Origin: CAZESS01 sp964414415
Lineage (GTDB): Archaea > Thermoplasmatota > E2 > UBA202 > DSCA01
DNA length: 64,000 bases
Assembly: GCA_964414415.1 (NCBI GenBank)
Contig: CAYPWJ010000002.1
Location: 58,060-122,059 of the forward strand
Reading direction: 5' to 3'
In this document: positions 34,901-41,764 of the stretch, one piece after another
Numbering within the stretch: position 1 is the first letter of the stretch
How the letters are laid out: the number at the start of each line of letters is the position of its first letter
Made by a program: the position numbers and the translations under genes
The notes under the pieces: generated by a model
What the model was told of the DNA's origin: nothing
The model's database searches: none
The model's input: only the letters and a program-made list of their open reading frames with translations

Positions 34901-35265
34901 CGTTCGCCAGCGAGATGTTCGCCCGCGACCTCGCCCTGGGCAAAGACGTCGGTCAGGCCTACACCAACAGCATCCTCCACACCGGCATCGGGTATCTGAC
35001 GAAGCAGTGGTGGTGGGACATCAAGGAAAACCTCTGCTACTTCGGCGACCCCGACCTCTCGATGTGGTCGCCCAAACACGGCTGGGATAAACCCGAATCG
35101 CTGGACAGCGGCACCGTCCACGGCCACGCGCCGTTCGGCGCCACCGAGTACCCCCAACAAAAGGAGGAAGGCGGCTTTTCCATGATCATCGGCGTCGCCC
35201 TCGTCATCGTCGTCGCAGCAGCGGGTGCCTACCTCGGCTGGAAGTACCGGCAGCGGACGAGCTAA
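31966..35265 (+). CDS. Large membrane-anchored extracellular protein, possible clan-CD (gingipain-like) fold
   Basis: 1099 residues. A signal peptide (WMLSLFVAALLLSTPLFSLA) and a C-terminal membrane helix (MIIGVALVIVVAAAGAYLGW) with a short basic tail predict an extracellular protein anchored at its C-terminus. Residues about 330-420 look like a beta-sandwich (FELSWKSGGPLGLVIVDENN). The C-terminal region recalls peptidase C25/clan CD: a strand ending in ETTHG (H821), a strand with NALSC (C948), and YFGDPDLSMW (near 1027), like the LYGDPTL signature. The His-Cys spacing is larger than in known members, so catalytic activity is uncertain. It may be a degenerate surface protease or binding protein. 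It overlaps priS tail-to-tail by four bases. Confidence 0.82.
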   Translation: MKLMKRFGWMLSLFVAALLLSTPLFSLANDVQEVPSGFTGASWNRVVPINKATLVQHDENSYLDDLAYMAAIPSSVFYDHNTDKLYSNPLLFYEEGQELDRKNRTLNAHQSLEYFMEDWQTYTGGVKKIETINMGDTEPWKAKNYTHINGQDPYDIAAQMALQDWSYADSAVVATLGDMAGEDTTTEGTITGSMSAESIKHISQTAVKQDSIAPQYNDFYVPDDYKYVKANLTWPSKSWLPTLSYLATLGLLQGGLTIPSADPDLHLYCNYDGLMQVASSQNWNVMAGAQESCESYIYSSGNWKSSVVDIPTKGPLGERHGTIMQRIRDIITGQVHYLIDISLYPGTEIEIPERTPFMCRNVSFELSWKSGGPLGLVIVDENNVAVGEAVATNVSKQTLELDQLGEGDYRACIVQLGKAEREISYTLEYSWKQSMRKDSANSLMNAAEGAVLASLTNSPLLYTPAGKLYGDIENVLTTLGVDHVYHVDVGNQSDDGVTQGLRSICPIKKSYHALEELYHDIRGRSEENDIVFTTLDPWTTWRAEELKPAEERDKALYIGSAAYLAAHHGAPLMAVDMHPPLSRAVVWHTEWWKEHAVRDDEPNVGAMYLTSKEAYDFLDEIGFDRPGERESIITVAGQFDIGISWDRAFVGAATPGRLIGTPVDTAQWASRSAFYPAMIYANPAVSQETVELINGSRSTRQASGLLNIQKPSQEESFHAPVLASYMTYAHRFNERAGKYWDFQYTTNTGITPFYQPSTNPIDQGVLADYGKYGSYYPDLSETEVVPFYLKKSGYEMAYATNFSATMEDLNRGVVAWFETTHGFMENSGSLAFWNPHGAPGFFGVNMSLPTIEPNPWRGYEVYLPGPLDGSTAEPDVLSQSKRLGLDIVPAKLKDLPLSDLIPLVRRAGYDGIIISVLFGRLRTKDYTGYEMEEEMENLHSMGFNALSCLISNTYLHLSLIRHGCVWQVIDPWETSWYSAFASEMFARDLALGKDVGQAYTNSILHTGIGYLTKQWWWDIKENLCYFGDPDLSMWSPKHGWDKPESLDSGTVHGHAPFGATEYPQQKEEGGFSMIIGVALVIVVAAAGAYLGWKYRQRTS

Positions 35266-36413
35266 AGCGAGGCAACGCCGCGTCCTACGAGCAGCACCGC
35301 CAGGTACTCGGGCACTGCAGCAGAGCCTTTTTGCAGGGAGAATGACTGCTCCATCACCGTTATCTCCACCGGCCGCTGCAGCTCCACCTCGACTACGTTG
35401 TCATCGAAGACCACGGCGTCCCGCAGCGGGTCAAAGCCGTCGATGTCGTCCAGCGCGACCGGATGCACGCGCAGGCCTGTCTTGCCGTGCAGCGACCCCG
35501 GCTGGCGGATGAGCCGCTTGACGTCACCAGTGACGGGCTCGTCGGGCTCACCGCGAAGTTCCACCGCGCAGCGCTTCACCAGCTGCGGCATGATTTTTTT
35601 GATGTACGTCGACTGGTCTATCTTCCCCCGGCGGATACGCCGGATGCGCTCCCCGGTGACGTCGTCGATGATACCCCGGGCTGTTTTGTCGCCGATGCCG
35701 TCAAACGAGGTTAGCAGCTCCATCGCCTCCTGATGCTCCATCTCCTGGAGCTCCCGGAAAAAGGCGACGATGTCCCGGCTGATCTTGCCCCGCCAGCCCG
35801 GCGCCGACGGCGGCGCTATCTCCAGCGCCGTCTGCGTCCTTCGTCCCTGGCGTGAGATGGTTTTTTCACGCAGCACCGCATCGAGGTCGAGCCCCCGTCC
35901 GGTGATGTAGTCGACGATCTCCCGGCGCTGCTGGCTCTCCAGCGGGAGCACCTCTGGATGCACCACATGGCAGTGGTAGCCCCGGCCGCCGCTGAAATAC
36001 AGCGAGAGTTCCTCGCCGGTGAAGCCGAAGTCGTCGGTCAAAAACGCGACGAGCTTCTGCAGCTCTGTTTTAACGGCGGCGAGCATCTCCTCGTACCGCA
36101 TGTCTTCTGCCCCTGGCAAATGATCCGCGTCGAGGTCGAAGATGAGGTCGGCGCCCATCCAGTCTTTCTCCTGCATCGACGCCGCATCCGGCTGCTCGTA
36201 GTAGGCCGACGAGTGGTAGACGTGTGCAGGTGCACGCTCCCGCAATAGCTCGAGCAGCTCGTCCTGTCGTTTGAATGACACGTGGCGGGTCATCCCTGGC
36301 TGGTCGAAGAACACGAAGCCGTACTCGCGGCGGGTGAAGCGACGCGGCGGCGGCACATCTGCGCTGCTGTAGTAGCGCCGGAAGCGCTCCTGCAGGAAGC
36401 TACTGCTGTCCAT
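35262..36413 (-). CDS. priS: DNA primase small (catalytic) subunit
   Basis: 383 residues. It synthesises RNA/DNA primers with PriL. Catalytic acidic residues are in GADLIFDLDADH (near residue 88), with SGGRGYHCHVVHPEV (near 141), KIDQSTYIKKIMPQLV and TGDVKRLIRQPGSLHGKTG (His/Arg motif, near 304). The family length is about 350-400, so this is complete. It starts inside the end of priL (14-base overlap), so the two primase subunits are translationally coupled. Confidence 0.95.
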   Translation of the reverse strand: MDSSSFLQERFRRYYSSADVPPPRRFTRREYGFVFFDQPGMTRHVSFKRQDELLELLRERAPAHVYHSSAYYEQPDAASMQEKDWMGADLIFDLDADHLPGAEDMRYEEMLAAVKTELQKLVAFLTDDFGFTGEELSLYFSGGRGYHCHVVHPEVLPLESQQRREIVDYITGRGLDLDAVLREKTISRQGRRTQTALEIAPPSAPGWRGKISRDIVAFFRELQEMEHQEAMELLTSFDGIGDKTARGIIDDVTGERIRRIRRGKIDQSTYIKKIMPQLVKRCAVELRGEPDEPVTGDVKRLIRQPGSLHGKTGLRVHPVALDDIDGFDPLRDAVVFDDNVVEVELQRPVEITVMEQSFSLQKGSAAVPEYLAVLLVGRGVASL

Positions 36414-37419
36414 TGTTCCTCCTCGCCCGGCTCTTGATACGGTAGTAGCCGAGCGGATGCTTTACTTTTTTGCAGATGCGGCCGGTTTTGTCAGATGGGC
36501 AGAGCCCCCATGTCTTGATGGATGAGCAGCTTGGCGGCGTGTACTCGGTGCCTGAGACCTTGCCCGTGATGTGCTCGATCTGGTAGCGGGTATGCCCCCG
36601 GCTGAAGTCCGGGGAGCCGCCGAATATGGCGACGATGTCGTCAGTGTCCATCCCGACGGCATGGAGAAACGAGACAAGGGTAAAGCGCCCGACGTGCGGG
36701 ACGTTGACACCTGACTGCGCCGCCGCCAATAGCTGACGGATGCAGGGCGGCAGCTTCGCCACCGTCACCTCGCCCATGTCGGCCTCACGCTGCATCTGCC
36801 GTTCCTCCATCAGGGTACGCAGCCTGGTAACCTCTTCCTTGAACACGTTGCGGACTTCGGACGGTGGCTTCATGGCCCTGACCTCGCGGTAGATGGCATC
36901 CTGGATGGCGTTCTGCAGCAGGCGGGCAAGCTGCCGTTTCTGCAGCGGTATCCATCCCTCCTGGAGGGGCATGTTGACGAGCTTCCAGCTGTCGCTCCAC
37001 GTCGGCGCGTGCTCCAGGTAGTCGGTGAAGTAGACCGCCATGTCGTCCCTGATGGCGAGGTCGAACTCGCCGGCGATGGCAACGAGCAAGCCGTCGTCCT
37101 CGTCTTTGAGCCGCTCATACGCGCGTTTTGCCTCCGCCAGCGCGTAGCGGCCTGTGGCGTAGCCGCTGTTGACGCTGGCGACGATGATCCTGGCGATGGG
37201 ATACGAAAAAACATTCATAAGCGCATCTGTCTCAGAAGCGGAGGGATAGTCGCCGACGACGCCGTCTTTGACGGCATCGTTGACCCGCTGCCGGGCGAGC
37301 GCCCTTGCACGCTCATAAATGGAATCGTGGAGTATCTCGCCGGTCCGGACGCCTTCTTCTTTTACCAGCTGCCGCGCCTCGTCGAGGAAGGGATACCGGG
37401 CCAGCTGGGTGACATCCAC
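36400..37419 (-). CDS. priL: DNA primase large subunit
   Basis: 339 residues, normal for archaeal PriL. The C-terminal 4Fe-4S domain has four conserved cysteines: LPPCIRQLL (near residue 222), PPSCSSIKTWGLCPSD (two, near 303-312) and GRICKKV (near 319). The helical N-terminal half (ARYPFLDEARQLV, FSYPIARIIVAS) supports PriS. It is the first gene of the priL-priS unit. Confidence 0.94.
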   Translation of the reverse strand: MDVTQLARYPFLDEARQLVKEEGVRTGEILHDSIYERARALARQRVNDAVKDGVVGDYPSASETDALMNVFSYPIARIIVASVNSGYATGRYALAEAKRAYERLKDEDDGLLVAIAGEFDLAIRDDMAVYFTDYLEHAPTWSDSWKLVNMPLQEGWIPLQKRQLARLLQNAIQDAIYREVRAMKPPSEVRNVFKEEVTRLRTLMEERQMQREADMGEVTVAKLPPCIRQLLAAAQSGVNVPHVGRFTLVSFLHAVGMDTDDIVAIFGGSPDFSRGHTRYQIEHITGKVSGTEYTPPSCSSIKTWGLCPSDKTGRICKKVKHPLGYYRIKSRARRNNGQQ

Positions 37420-37481
37420 GTCATGACATCCCCGGACTTATTTAATGTTTTATGGACGGGGACAGCCGGGGCTTAAAAGCG

Positions 37482-37964
37482 TTATGCCACCTCGACGATG
37501 AACGACGCCCGCGCCTCGTTTATCGCCAGGAGCGACGGCAGGACGGTGGTCTGTCCCTCGACCTCGATATCGACCAGGCCGACGGCGCCCGTCTCCACGT
37601 CGTCGGTCAGGGCGAACACGATGTTATCTGTCTGTGTTTCTCCCTTCTGCAATGGAAACTGTGTCTGCGAGGGTGAGACGGTCAGCCACGAGGGCGACTG
37701 CACGACTGACACCTCGACCCAGACGGGGAAATACTGGAAGAAGTACGGCTCGTATGAGACGGTCATCTGCGCATTGCCGCCTCCATGTTCGGTGGCGGTG
37801 ACTTCCTGCTCGGCCATCTCTGCCTGCATCTGCCCCCAGGATATCTGGATGATTGAGTTTCCATTGTCCGTGACAGCTGCTGGACCAGATGAGGGCGATG
37901 CCGCCAGGATGACGGGGCTGACGAGTACACATACGGCTACGGCCACCGGTACCACATGTTTCAT
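37482..37964 (-). CDS. Small secreted protein, unknown
   Basis: 160 residues. A signal peptide (VVPVAVAVCVLVSPVILAA) is followed by a beta-rich domain (MTVSYEPYFFQYFPVWVEVSV, SWLTVSPSQTQFPLQKGET, IVFALTDDVETGAVGLVDIEV) resembling an immunoglobulin-like or COG1470-type sandwich. Translation is supported by a Shine-Dalgarno AGAGGTGG just before the ATG and a minus-strand TATA (TATTTAAATC, about 37997-38006). No partner is adjacent except the convergently organised primase genes downstream. Function unknown. Confidence 0.72.
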   Translation of the reverse strand: MKHVVPVAVAVCVLVSPVILAASPSSGPAAVTDNGNSIIQISWGQMQAEMAEQEVTATEHGGGNAQMTVSYEPYFFQYFPVWVEVSVVQSPSWLTVSPSQTQFPLQKGETQTDNIVFALTDDVETGAVGLVDIEVEGQTTVLPSLLAINEARASFIVEVA

Positions 37965-38125
37965 TTTTCCACCTCTAAATCATACAACCAAAATTGATTT
38001 AAATACCTTGTTCTCATTGGCATGGATATACATCGCGAAACGGTATATATATCTATCGGACGTGATACGTGATTCGCCGTTCGCTGCCGCGATATCCCGC
38101 TCTTGGCGGGCGTGACGTGGCAAAC

Positions 38126-38134
38126 GTTAAATAC
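38126..38134 (+). promoter_or_regulatory. Promoter of the ribosomal/RNA polymerase operon
   Basis: GTTAAATAC lies 34 nt before the ATG at 38160 and 22 nt before an alternative in-frame ATG at 38148. The spacing favours 38160. Confidence 0.5.
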
Positions 38135-38159
38135 AGGGTCGATATTTATGGCGCTACTT

Positions 38160-38633
38160 ATGGCCGCTGAAGAAGATGACTTTAAATACATCGTACGCAT
38201 CGCCGCGACCGACGTCGACGGTGGCAAGCCCGTCCGCTACGCCCTGACGCAGGTCAAGGGCGTCGGGGACACCCTGGCGCACATCATCGCCCGGGAGGCC
38301 GACGTCGACGAAAACCTCAAGATCGGGAATTTACCCGAAGAGCACATCGGGCAGCTCAGCGACCTCGTGGTCAACGCCGCCGACGTCGTTCCGCCCTGGA
38401 TGCGGAACCGCCAGCGGGACATCGAGACCGGCGAGGACAGGCACCTCATCGGCCCCGAGATAGACACGACGCGGCGTGACGACATCAACCGCCTCAAAAA
38501 GATCAAGTCCTACCGTGGCCTCCGCCACGAGAAAGGCCTGCCGGTGCGCGGACAGCGCACCAAGGGCAACAAGCGCTCCGGCCTCGCTGTCGGCGTGTCA
38601 CGACGGCGGCTGCGGCAGGAAAAGAAGGAATAG
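38160..38633 (+). CDS. rps13: Ribosomal protein uS13
   Basis: 157 residues from ATG 38160; in-frame ATGs at 38148 and 38103 are upstream of or at the expected transcription start. Signatures: FKYIVRIAATDVDGGKPVRYALTQ (start), VKGVGDTLAHIIAR (helix-hairpin), and the C-terminal IKSYRGLRHEKGLPVRGQRTK motif that binds 16S rRNA in the head of the small subunit. First gene of the conserved archaeal order rps13-rps4-rps11-rpoD. Confidence 0.96.
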   Translation: MAAEEDDFKYIVRIAATDVDGGKPVRYALTQVKGVGDTLAHIIAREADVDENLKIGNLPEEHIGQLSDLVVNAADVVPPWMRNRQRDIETGEDRHLIGPEIDTTRRDDINRLKKIKSYRGLRHEKGLPVRGQRTKGNKRSGLAVGVSRRRLRQEKKE

Positions 38634-38643
38634 GTGACGAATC

Positions 38644-39216
38644 ATGGGAGATCCAAAGTTTCCGCGGAAGAAATACGAGACGCCCAGTCATCCCTGGGAG
38701 GCCGAGCGCATCGAGCGCGAGGGCGACCTCATCCACAAGTACGGCCTCAAAAACAAGAAAGAAGTCTGGAAGGCGGAGACGTTCCTCAGGAAGATACGCG
38801 GCCATGCCAGGGAGCTCTTTGTGGGTGTCGAGGAAGCGCAGACTAAGAAGGAAAAAGAGGAGCTGCTGCGACACATGGTCTCGCTTGGGCTCCTGCCGCC
38901 TGACTCCGCCCTCGACGACATCCTGGCGTTGACCATCGAGGATGTCCTGGCGCGGCGGCTGCAGACCCAGGTGTACTATCACGGCCTCGCCTATACGCCA
39001 AAGCAGGCTCGCCAGCTCATCGTCCACGGCCACATCGTCGTCAACGGCCGGAGGGTTCGCGTGCCGTCATACATGGTCCGGACGGCGGAGGAGGACACCA
39101 TCCAGTATGCCGAGTCGTCGCCGCTCGCCGACGACGTCCACCCGATGCGCCCGAAGGTGGAGGAGGCCAAGGAGCAGCGCATGGCGATGCACAAGCAGGG
39201 CCAGGAGGAGAGATAG
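38644..39216 (+). CDS. rps4: Ribosomal protein uS4
   Basis: 190 residues. Starts MGDPKFPRKKYETPSHPWE, typical of archaeal uS4. The S4 RNA-binding domain (RRLQTQVYYHGLAYTPKQAR, then QLIVHGHIVVNGRRVRVPSY) lies near residues 103-145. It initiates small-subunit assembly at the 5' domain of 16S rRNA. Ten bases after rps13 and one base before rps11. Confidence 0.96.
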   Translation: MGDPKFPRKKYETPSHPWEAERIEREGDLIHKYGLKNKKEVWKAETFLRKIRGHARELFVGVEEAQTKKEKEELLRHMVSLGLLPPDSALDDILALTIEDVLARRLQTQVYYHGLAYTPKQARQLIVHGHIVVNGRRVRVPSYMVRTAEEDTIQYAESSPLADDVHPMRPKVEEAKEQRMAMHKQGQEER

Positions 39217-39217
39217 G

Positions 39218-39601
39218 ATGGGAAAAAAAGCCATCACTCACATCTTTGCGTCGCACAACGACACCATCATCACCGTCACCGACCTGACGGGGGCGGAGAC
39301 ACTGGCGAAGTGCACCGGCGGCATGGTTGTCCGCTCCGACAAGGACGAGGGCTCTCCCTACGCTGCGATGCGCGCCGCCCAGAAGGTCGCCGACGACCTC
39401 CGCGAGAAAGACATCGATACCGTCAACATCAAGGTCCGCGGGAGAGGCCGCGGCCGCTCAAAGCATCCGGGACGTGGAGCGCAGGCCGCCATCAGGGCGC
39501 TCGCGCGTGCCGGCATCCGCATCGGTCGCATCGAGGATGTCACACCGGTTCCCCACAACGGCTGCCGGGAAAAAGGCGGAAAACGAGGACGACGGGTATG
39601 A
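39218..39601 (+). CDS. rps11: Ribosomal protein uS11
   Basis: 127 residues from ATG 39218, preceded by AGGAGGAGA. Signatures: ITHIFASHNDTIITVTDLTG, GGMVVRSDKDEGSPYAAM and the C-terminal GRIEDVTPVPHNGCREKGGKRGRR motif. It binds the platform of the small subunit. Overlaps rpoD by four bases (ATGA). Confidence 0.96.
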   Translation: MGKKAITHIFASHNDTIITVTDLTGAETLAKCTGGMVVRSDKDEGSPYAAMRAAQKVADDLREKDIDTVNIKVRGRGRGRSKHPGRGAQAAIRALARAGIRIGRIEDVTPVPHNGCREKGGKRGRRV

Positions 39602-40377
39602 AGGCCACCGTGCTGGAGGAGGAGGACCAGTTTATCAGGGTGCTGTTCGAGGACATATCGCCGGATGTGGCCAACGCCATCCGACGCACCATCATGCTCG
39701 ACGTGCCGACGCTGGCCATCGAAAACGTTACCATCTACGACAACACCTCGGCGCTGTTCGACGAGATCGTCGCGCATCGCCTCGGGCTGCTGCCGCTGCC
39801 GACTGACCTGCAGTCGCTGGTGTTCCGCGAGGAGTGCGCCTGCGACGGCGAGGGATGCCCCAACTGCACCGTGCATTATACAGTCAGCAAAGAAGGAGCA
39901 TGCACCGTCTACAGCGGCGACCTCGACGCCGAGGAGTCATCTTGGGCGGTCGTCGACGAAAAAATCCCGCTGCTGCGGCTGAACCAGGACCAGCGTATCA
40001 TCCTGGAGGCTGAAGCGATCCTGGGCAGGGGGAAGCAGCACGCCAAATGGCAGCCTGCATCCGGCGTCGGCTACAGCTATTATCCCGAGATAGATATCAG
40101 CGACGAGTGCAACGGGTGCAGGGCCTGCGTTGACATCTGCCCGCGTGACGTGCTCGGGATGCAGGGCACCACGGCTGTCGTCAAAGACCTGGAGGCCTGC
40201 AGCCTCTGCAGGAGCTGCATGGAGGAATGCGAACGCGACGCCATCACGGTGGAGGGCGACCCCACCCGCATCATTTTTTCATTTGAGACAGACGGGTCGC
40301 TGCCCCCGCGAGAGGTGCTGACCGAGACGCTCGACATCCTGCACTACAAGTACGACACCCTGGCCGACCAGCTGTAG
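39598..40377 (+). CDS. rpoD: DNA-directed RNA polymerase subunit D with two 4Fe-4S motifs
   Basis: 259 residues. The alpha-like N-terminal domain (RVLFEDISPDVANAIRRTIM, EIVAHRLGLLPLPTD) dimerises with subunit L and nucleates RNA polymerase assembly. An inserted ferredoxin-like domain has C171, C174, C177, C181 and C201, C204, C207, C211: two complete CxxCxxCxxxC motifs. Fe-S RpoD forms are known from many euryarchaea, where clusters stabilise the D-L assembly and may sense oxygen. An extra CAC...CPNC cluster near residues 80-90 may bind zinc. The TAG stop is in frame with the next open frame. Confidence 0.96.
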   Translation: MKATVLEEEDQFIRVLFEDISPDVANAIRRTIMLDVPTLAIENVTIYDNTSALFDEIVAHRLGLLPLPTDLQSLVFREECACDGEGCPNCTVHYTVSKEGACTVYSGDLDAEESSWAVVDEKIPLLRLNQDQRIILEAEAILGRGKQHAKWQPASGVGYSYYPEIDISDECNGCRACVDICPRDVLGMQGTTAVVKDLEACSLCRSCMEECERDAITVEGDPTRIIFSFETDGSLPPREVLTETLDILHYKYDTLADQL

Positions 40378-40479
40378 TGGCCCAGGCCGTCTCTCCGTAT
40401 CCTTGACCGGAATATCCAGTGCTACCCCTATCAATATATCGGGCAGTCCATCCTCGCCGCTCTCACTGTCTATACCGTT

Positions 40480-40899
40480 TTGCTGTTCCTCGACGTGTTC
40501 GCCGAGATGGCTATCATTGCATCGCTGGGCGCCACCGCGTTCACCGTGTTCTCCATGCCGCGGAGCTACGCTGCGGAGCCACGCCGGGTCATCGGCGGCT
40601 ACGGCTTTGGCATCGCCGTCGGCTTGCTCTGCCATCTCTCTATGCGATGGAGCACCTCATTGGTGGCTGAGGAGACGACCCTCGTCGTGTTTGGCTCGCT
40701 GGCCGTCGCCCTCGCCATCTTTGCCATGGCTGCCACCAACACGGAGCACGCCCCTGCAGCAGGTATCGCCTTGGGTCTGGTCGTCAACACGTGGAGCACC
40801 GGCACCCTTGCCTTTGTCGTCGCGGCGATGCTTTGGATGGCAGCCGTACGATATCTGCTTCGCAGTCACCTCATGAACCTGACGGCGCTGCATCCGTAG
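40480..40899 (+). CDS. HPP-family integral membrane protein, start codon unclear
   Basis: 139 residues from a TTG. Hydrophobic segments and the signature IIASLGATAFTVFSMPRSYAA with RRVIGGYGFGIAVGLL match the HPP family of small four- to five-helix membrane proteins, some linked to nitrite or anion transport. Protein-like sequence extends upstream in the same frame (LDRNIQCYPYQYIGQSILAA, from about base 40402), covering a likely first helix, but no ATG, GTG or TTG exists there before the rpoD TAG at 40375. The real start may be non-canonical, or the N-terminus may be shorter than in relatives. It ends four bases before the convergent nadE. Confidence 0.65.
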   Translation: MLFLDVFAEMAIIASLGATAFTVFSMPRSYAAEPRRVIGGYGFGIAVGLLCHLSMRWSTSLVAEETTLVVFGSLAVALAIFAMAATNTEHAPAAGIALGLVVNTWSTGTLAFVVAAMLWMAAVRYLLRSHLMNLTALHP

Positions 40900-40902
40900 C
40901 CG

Positions 40903-41718
40903 TTACTGCTCCTGGACCGGGGAGCGCCAGTCAAGGCCGATGGTCCGGGCGCCGAGCTTGGCGACGAGCGGCAGGCTGCGCTTGTGCTGGCTTCGCTTCC
41001 GCATCTGCTGCACCCGGTGTACCTCGCTTTCCGCGATGTCCGCCCTGCCGGCGATCGTTTCGACCGGCCATTTCCGCTCCAGCCCGTAGAGGATACGGTC
41101 CAGCTTTTGATAGGAGATGCCGAGTTCCTCCTCGTCTGTCTGCCCCTTCCACAGCCCGGCGGTCGGTGGCTTCTCGATGATGGGTTCGGGGATGTCGAGA
41201 TGCCGCGCAAGCTGGTAGACCTGCGTCTTGTAGAGATCGCCAATCGGCAGAAAATCGGTGCCGCCGTCGCCATATTTGGTGAAGTAGCCGATGAGCAGCT
41301 CCGTCTTGTTCGAGCAACCGCATACCAGGCTGTCCTTGACGTTCGAGTAGCCGTACCAGAGCAGCATGCGAAGCCGGGACTTGATGTTGCCCAGCGCCAC
41401 GGCGTCCATCTCGTGGGGATAGATCTTCCGGATGGAATGGATGAAGGGTGATATGTCGATGGTCTCGTAGTCGATATCGACCTCGTCGGCCATCACCCGG
41501 ACGTGCTCGATGTCCTCTATCGGCGTTGACACCTCCGGCATAAAGATAGCGTGGATGTTTCCGTTGCCCAGCGCCATGCTGGCCAGCTTCGCCGTCACCG
41601 CCGAGTCGATGCCGCCTGACAGTCCGATGACCACGCTGTCCACGCCTGCATTGGATGTGTAATCGCGGATGAACGTGGTGATCAGCTCTGTCGTCTCCTC
41701 CGCATCTATATCGAGCAT
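40903..41718 (-). CDS. nadE: NAD synthetase, ammonia-type
   Basis: 271 residues from the second ATG (MLDIDAEETTEL); the upstream extension to 41787 crosses the divergent promoter. The PP-loop SGGIDSAVTAKLA (near residue 35) adenylates deamido-NAD. YGYSNVKDSLVCGCSNKTELLIGYFTKYGDGG (near 120-150, in two parts) and PPTAGLWKGQTDEEELGI (near 185) are NadE signatures. No glutaminase domain is fused, so it should use free ammonia or a partner amidase. It is divergent from a nitrilase-superfamily gene with 46 bases between starts. Confidence 0.94.
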   Translation of the reverse strand: MLDIDAEETTELITTFIRDYTSNAGVDSVVIGLSGGIDSAVTAKLASMALGNGNIHAIFMPEVSTPIEDIEHVRVMADEVDIDYETIDISPFIHSIRKIYPHEMDAVALGNIKSRLRMLLWYGYSNVKDSLVCGCSNKTELLIGYFTKYGDGGTDFLPIGDLYKTQVYQLARHLDIPEPIIEKPPTAGLWKGQTDEEELGISYQKLDRILYGLERKWPVETIAGRADIAESEVHRVQQMRKRSQHKRSLPLVAKLGARTIGLDWRSPVQEQ

Positions 41719-41764
41719 ATGGATAACGTTATATGCAGGGCTGATATATTGTTTTGGGATTTGT

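Noticed and set aside
37498..38115. 205-codon plus-strand open frame opposite the small secreted protein
   Set aside because: The minus-strand frame has a signal peptide, Shine-Dalgarno and TATA box, whereas the plus frame has none.
40375..40377. TAG after rpoD as a pyrrolysine codon making an RpoD-HPP fusion
   Set aside because: TAG ends several other genes in the window (queA, pyrE, pantoate kinase, isomerase), rpoD is complete at this point, and no pyl genes are seen.
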